Positions 6,734 to 9,037 of a DNA stretch of 9,037 nucleotides are shown here, one piece after another; positions within the stretch are counted from its first letter, which is position 1, and each line of letters starts with the position of its first letter. Under the pieces are notes generated by a model. It was not told where the DNA came from. It did no database searches and saw only the letters and a list, made by a program, of their open reading frames with translations. Source of the stretch: Fibrobacteraceae bacterium (lineage in GTDB: Bacteria > Fibrobacterota > Fibrobacteria > Fibrobacterales > Fibrobacteraceae); NCBI GenBank assembly GCA_021443045.1, contig JABUUT010000059.1, positions 1 through 9,037 on the forward strand. The letters are read 5' to 3'. A program made the translations under genes and the position numbers.

Positions 6734-7168
6734 ATGTTTAAGAAAATTGCAATTGGCGCCGACCACGCTGGCGTAGAATACAAGCAGCCCCTTATCCAGT
6801 ATCTGGAATCCAAGGGTTACGAAGTGGTAAATGTGGGTACCGATACCACCGACTCTGTGGACTACCCCATTTATGCAAAAAAAGTTTGCGAAGAGGTGAC
6901 CAGCGGCCGTGTAGACACAGGCATCTTGATTTGTGGCACAGGCATCGGCATGAGCATGATGGCCAACAAGCAAAAGGGCATTCGCGCAGCCGTTTGCGGC
7001 GACACCAAGTCCGCAGAATTCACTCGCCTTCACAATGATGCCAACGTACTTTGCATGGGCGCACGCATCATCAGCTTTGACCTTTGCAAGCAGATTACCG
7101 ATGCCTACCTGGCAGCCGACTTTATGGGCGGCAAGCACAAGGTTCGCATCGACATGTTCGAAAAGTAA
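6734..7168 (+). CDS. rpiB: RpiB/LacAB-family sugar-phosphate isomerase (probable ribose-5-phosphate isomerase B)
   Basis: The 144 residues span the whole family length (about 150). The N-terminal IGADHAG (7-13) gives Asp10-His11, ICGTGIGMSMMANK (66-79) gives the general-base Cys67 and Thr69, and RLHNDANVLCMGAR holds His100 and the phosphate-binding end. This pattern fits RpiB, which interconverts ribose 5-phosphate and ribulose 5-phosphate in the cytoplasm. The Cys at 67 favours RpiB over LacA/LacB-type subunits, though a related aldose-ketose phosphate isomerase remains possible. A Shine-Dalgarno AAGGAAG (6721-6727) lies 6 bases before the ATG, and the gap to the gene before is 35 bases. Co-transcription with the decoration genes may supply a pentose phosphate or may simply be a housekeeping passenger. 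Confidence 0.9.
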   Translation: MFKKIAIGADHAGVEYKQPLIQYLESKGYEVVNVGTDTTDSVDYPIYAKKVCEEVTSGRVDTGILICGTGIGMSMMANKQKGIRAAVCGDTKSAEFTRLHNDANVLCMGARIISFDLCKQITDAYLAADFMGGKHKVRIDMFEK

Positions 7169-7193
7169 TCCTTCAACAAAGCACGAATAATAA

Positions 7194-8000
7194 ATGAACA
7201 GTCCACAACTCCTCTTTTACGCACAATCCACTTTGCTGGAAGGCCCCGTCTGGAATAAGGAGCTGGGTTGTGTGCTGTGCGTTTCCATTGAACAGGAGCG
7301 AATTTTTCTCGTTTTCCCCAAGGAGCAGGTCGTAAAGACTTTCAAGACTCGGGGGCAGGTGGGCTTTGCGGTTTTTGACGGAAACGAGCATATTATCTAT
7401 GCAGCCTACCAAGGCGTATTCCGTCTGAACATTTCCACTGGCGATGAGGTCTTCCTCTATCACTTGATTAGCGACCCTACCATACGTTACAACGACGGCA
7501 AGCGGGACCCCAAAGGAAGACTGCTGCTGGGAACAACGGGCTACAAGCGTTTCAAGGAAAAGCAGTGCACCCTGTACAGCCACGACGGTAATTCTTCAAA
7601 GATTCTCGTAAGCGGCACAAGCATTTCAAACGGTATCGGCTTTTACAAGAACTTTTTGTACTTTATCGATACGCCCACCCGGAAAGTGGGCCGATACATT
7701 TACGACGAAGAAGGCAACGCCACCTTTGACAAGTACATTGTTTCCATTGAGGGCGAAGGTGTTCCCGACGGTATGGATGTGGACACAGAAGGAAACTTGT
7801 ATGTAGCCATCTGGGGCGGCTCCCGTGTGGAAAAATACAATCAGGCCGGTGAAAAAATTGGGGAAATCCGCATTCCCGCATTGAACGTTACGTCAGTCTG
7901 TATCGCAGGCGAAAAACTGTACATCACCACAGCCATGCACGACGACGGTTCAGAAAGCGAACCCATGGCCGGTGGGCTTTTTGTGGCAGACAAATTCTAA
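7194..8000 (+). CDS. SMP-30/gluconolactonase/LRE-family beta-propeller protein
   Basis: The 268 residues form one six-bladed propeller with no signal peptide, so it is probably cytoplasmic. Family metal ligands are in place: Glu16 in LLEGPVW, Asn146 in ISNGIGF and Asp192 in VPDGMDVD, with Asn100-Asp101 in RYNDGKRDPKGR as substrate contacts. These line up with human SMP-30 Glu18, Asn154, Asp204 and Asn103 as I recall them. The complete site suggests a divalent-metal lactonase that opens a sugar lactone, but the family also contains other hydrolases and the substrate is not known. It starts 25 bases after the RpiB gene and ends 29 bases before LicD. No clear Shine-Dalgarno site precedes ATG 7194; the start is chosen because the first blade begins right after it. 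Confidence 0.85.
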   Translation: MNSPQLLFYAQSTLLEGPVWNKELGCVLCVSIEQERIFLVFPKEQVVKTFKTRGQVGFAVFDGNEHIIYAAYQGVFRLNISTGDEVFLYHLISDPTIRYNDGKRDPKGRLLLGTTGYKRFKEKQCTLYSHDGNSSKILVSGTSISNGIGFYKNFLYFIDTPTRKVGRYIYDEEGNATFDKYIVSIEGEGVPDGMDVDTEGNLYVAIWGGSRVEKYNQAGEKIGEIRIPALNVTSVCIAGEKLYITTAMHDDGSESEPMAGGLFVADKF

Positions 8001-8029
8001 TATCTCAAGAGTTTACAGCAGGTAAATTT

Positions 8030-8953
8030 ATGACAGAAATTGACAGAATCAAATCAGAAGGATGGCTTCCAGAAAACTTTTGGAACGAGGAAGTTCGCGA
8101 CGAGTATCTGGTGACTGCCGAGATGAAGAAAGTCTGGGCCATAGAAATGGATTTGTACCGGGAATTAGCCCGAGCGCTGGGCAAGCATAACCTTCGCTAT
8201 TTTGCCGATGGAGGTACCACTCTGGGTGCCATACGCCACAAAGGATTCATCCCTTGGGATGACGACTTTGACATCTGTATGCCAAGAGCTGACTACGAAA
8301 AGCTTCAGGAATTTTTCGCCGACTTCAAGGAGCCTTATTTTTTGCAAACCACCGTCACGGATCCTGAATACGGTTACTCCTTCATGCGGTTGCGCAATTC
8401 CAATACTTCCGTGGTAGTCAAGCCTTTCACCCATGCCAAATTCAATCAGGGACTCTATATCGACATTTTCCCGCTGGACAACGCCACCATAGAAGACATA
8501 GCCCCTCGCATGGAAAAAATAAACAAATTAATCCTTAAAAACTCCGCCTATATGCGCAAGGACTACCCCGATAAATCCGAAAGGGACCTTCAGAAACTTC
8601 GTGACGACTTCGATCCCAACATGAAACCCATCGACGTGTGGAACGCCGTCAACAAGGAAGCCACCGCCGACAATCACATAGAAACAGGCTACTGGTCACC
8701 TATCGTCACTACATTTTATGACCCTTTAAAAAACATCTATCCCAAGAGCATCTTTGACGATTACAAAGACGTGCCCTTTGAAACCATCAGCATACGCGTA
8801 CCTGCAGGGTATCACGAAATGCTCACGGCCTACTTCGGGAACTACATGGAATTTCCTCCCGTGGAAAAGCGAGGTACTTGGCACAATATGGAGTTCTATC
8901 CGGAAGTCCCATACAAGCAATTGTACAAAGAAAAATTTGGCGTAGAGATGTAG
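8030..8953 (+). CDS. LicD-family phosphotransferase (predicted phospho-amino-alcohol or phosphocholine transferase to surface glycan)
   Basis: The 307 residues have the LicD (fukutin-related nucleotidyltransferase fold) core: YFADGGTTLGAIRHKGFIPW (57-76) followed by DDDFDI, whose Asp77-Asp81 cluster should bind the metal and CDP donor. GLYIDIFPLD further on is another family block. There is no signal peptide or membrane segment, so it probably acts on cytoplasmic or membrane-bound glycan intermediates. LicD enzymes move phosphocholine, and relatives move other phospho-alcohols including ribitol phosphate, from a CDP donor to a sugar. A LicC-like enzyme in the same operon supplies a plausible donor. 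Start: ATG 8030 with a weak CAGGT (8019-8023) ahead. The N-terminal 50 residues, before the core, are charged and helical. The acceptor glycan is unknown; no glycosyltransferase, flippase or polymerase gene lies in the window. Confidence 0.9.
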   Translation: MTEIDRIKSEGWLPENFWNEEVRDEYLVTAEMKKVWAIEMDLYRELARALGKHNLRYFADGGTTLGAIRHKGFIPWDDDFDICMPRADYEKLQEFFADFKEPYFLQTTVTDPEYGYSFMRLRNSNTSVVVKPFTHAKFNQGLYIDIFPLDNATIEDIAPRMEKINKLILKNSAYMRKDYPDKSERDLQKLRDDFDPNMKPIDVWNAVNKEATADNHIETGYWSPIVTTFYDPLKNIYPKSIFDDYKDVPFETISIRVPAGYHEMLTAYFGNYMEFPPVEKRGTWHNMEFYPEVPYKQLYKEKFGVEM

Positions 8954-8978
8954 CTTTTACATCAACGGCTTTTGAGAG

Positions 8979-9037
8979 ATGAAAGACCTAAGCTTAAGAA
9001 CCACAAAATTCAGCGACTCCATGATCCGCCAGATGAC
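8979..9037 (+). CDS. Start of a class I/II PLP aminotransferase, cut by the window edge
   Basis: An open frame of 19 complete codons starts at ATG 8979, 25 bases after the LicD stop, and runs off the window. The visible N-terminus (LSLRTTKF, then SDSMIRQM) has the form 'LS-x-R-x3-F-x-[ED]-S-x-IR-x-M' common at the start of aspartate/alanine-type class I/II aminotransferases. GAGAG sits directly before the ATG, too close for a good Shine-Dalgarno site. The call rests on a short N-terminal resemblance only. The same spacing as the other genes suggests that it belongs to the operon. Confidence 0.5.
   Translation, partial: MKDLSLRTTKFSDSMIRQM

Noticed and set aside
6707..7138. Open frame of 143 codons on the - strand
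   Set aside because: It is antisense to the RpiB-family gene, which has a full active site and Shine-Dalgarno site. The Ala/Cys/His-rich translation has no family resemblance.

Overview
The window is bacterial and holds two co-directional (+ strand) gene clusters separated by a 192-base AT-rich gap. The species cannot be fixed from this sequence alone. A divergent cellulose-binding-type module on a secreted protein, many secreted Cys-containing proteins and a Bacteroidota-like TATATTTG promoter element fit the Fibrobacterota/Bacteroidota group, and a Fibrobacter-like host is my best guess (inference only).

Region A (1-4749) is AT-rich. After a 312-base leader with a good promoter (TTGACA, 17-base spacer, TATATT) come three tightly packed genes that all encode proteins with signal peptides. 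The first is a 1045-residue subtilisin-family (S8) protease with an N-terminal module that I read as CBM3-like, a pro-region with a six-Cys segment, a complete Asp/His/Ser catalytic domain, a beta-sandwich domain and a CUB-like C-terminus. The other two are Cys-containing secreted proteins I do not recognise (283 and 149 residues). Strong Shine-Dalgarno sites and a 1-base gap or 4-base overlap show that they are translated together, so the orphan proteins may work with the protease.

Region B (4942-9037) is richer in G+C and reads as one operon. It encodes a HisC-like PLP aminotransferase, a LicC-like cytidylyltransferase whose start overlaps it by ATGA, an RpiB-family sugar-phosphate isomerase, an SMP-30/gluconolactonase-family protein, a LicD-family phosphotransferase and, cut by the window edge, the start of a second class I/II aminotransferase. 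The most economical reading is that the aminotransferase makes a phosphorylated amino alcohol, the LicC-like enzyme turns it into a CDP derivative, and LicD places the phospho-amino-alcohol group on a surface glycan. The RpiB and SMP-30 proteins do not fit that route in an obvious way.

The two observations most worth checking are the CBM3-like protease with its two orphan secreted partners, and the possible CDP-amino-alcohol surface-decoration operon. I saw no rRNA, tRNA, CRISPR array or insertion sequence.
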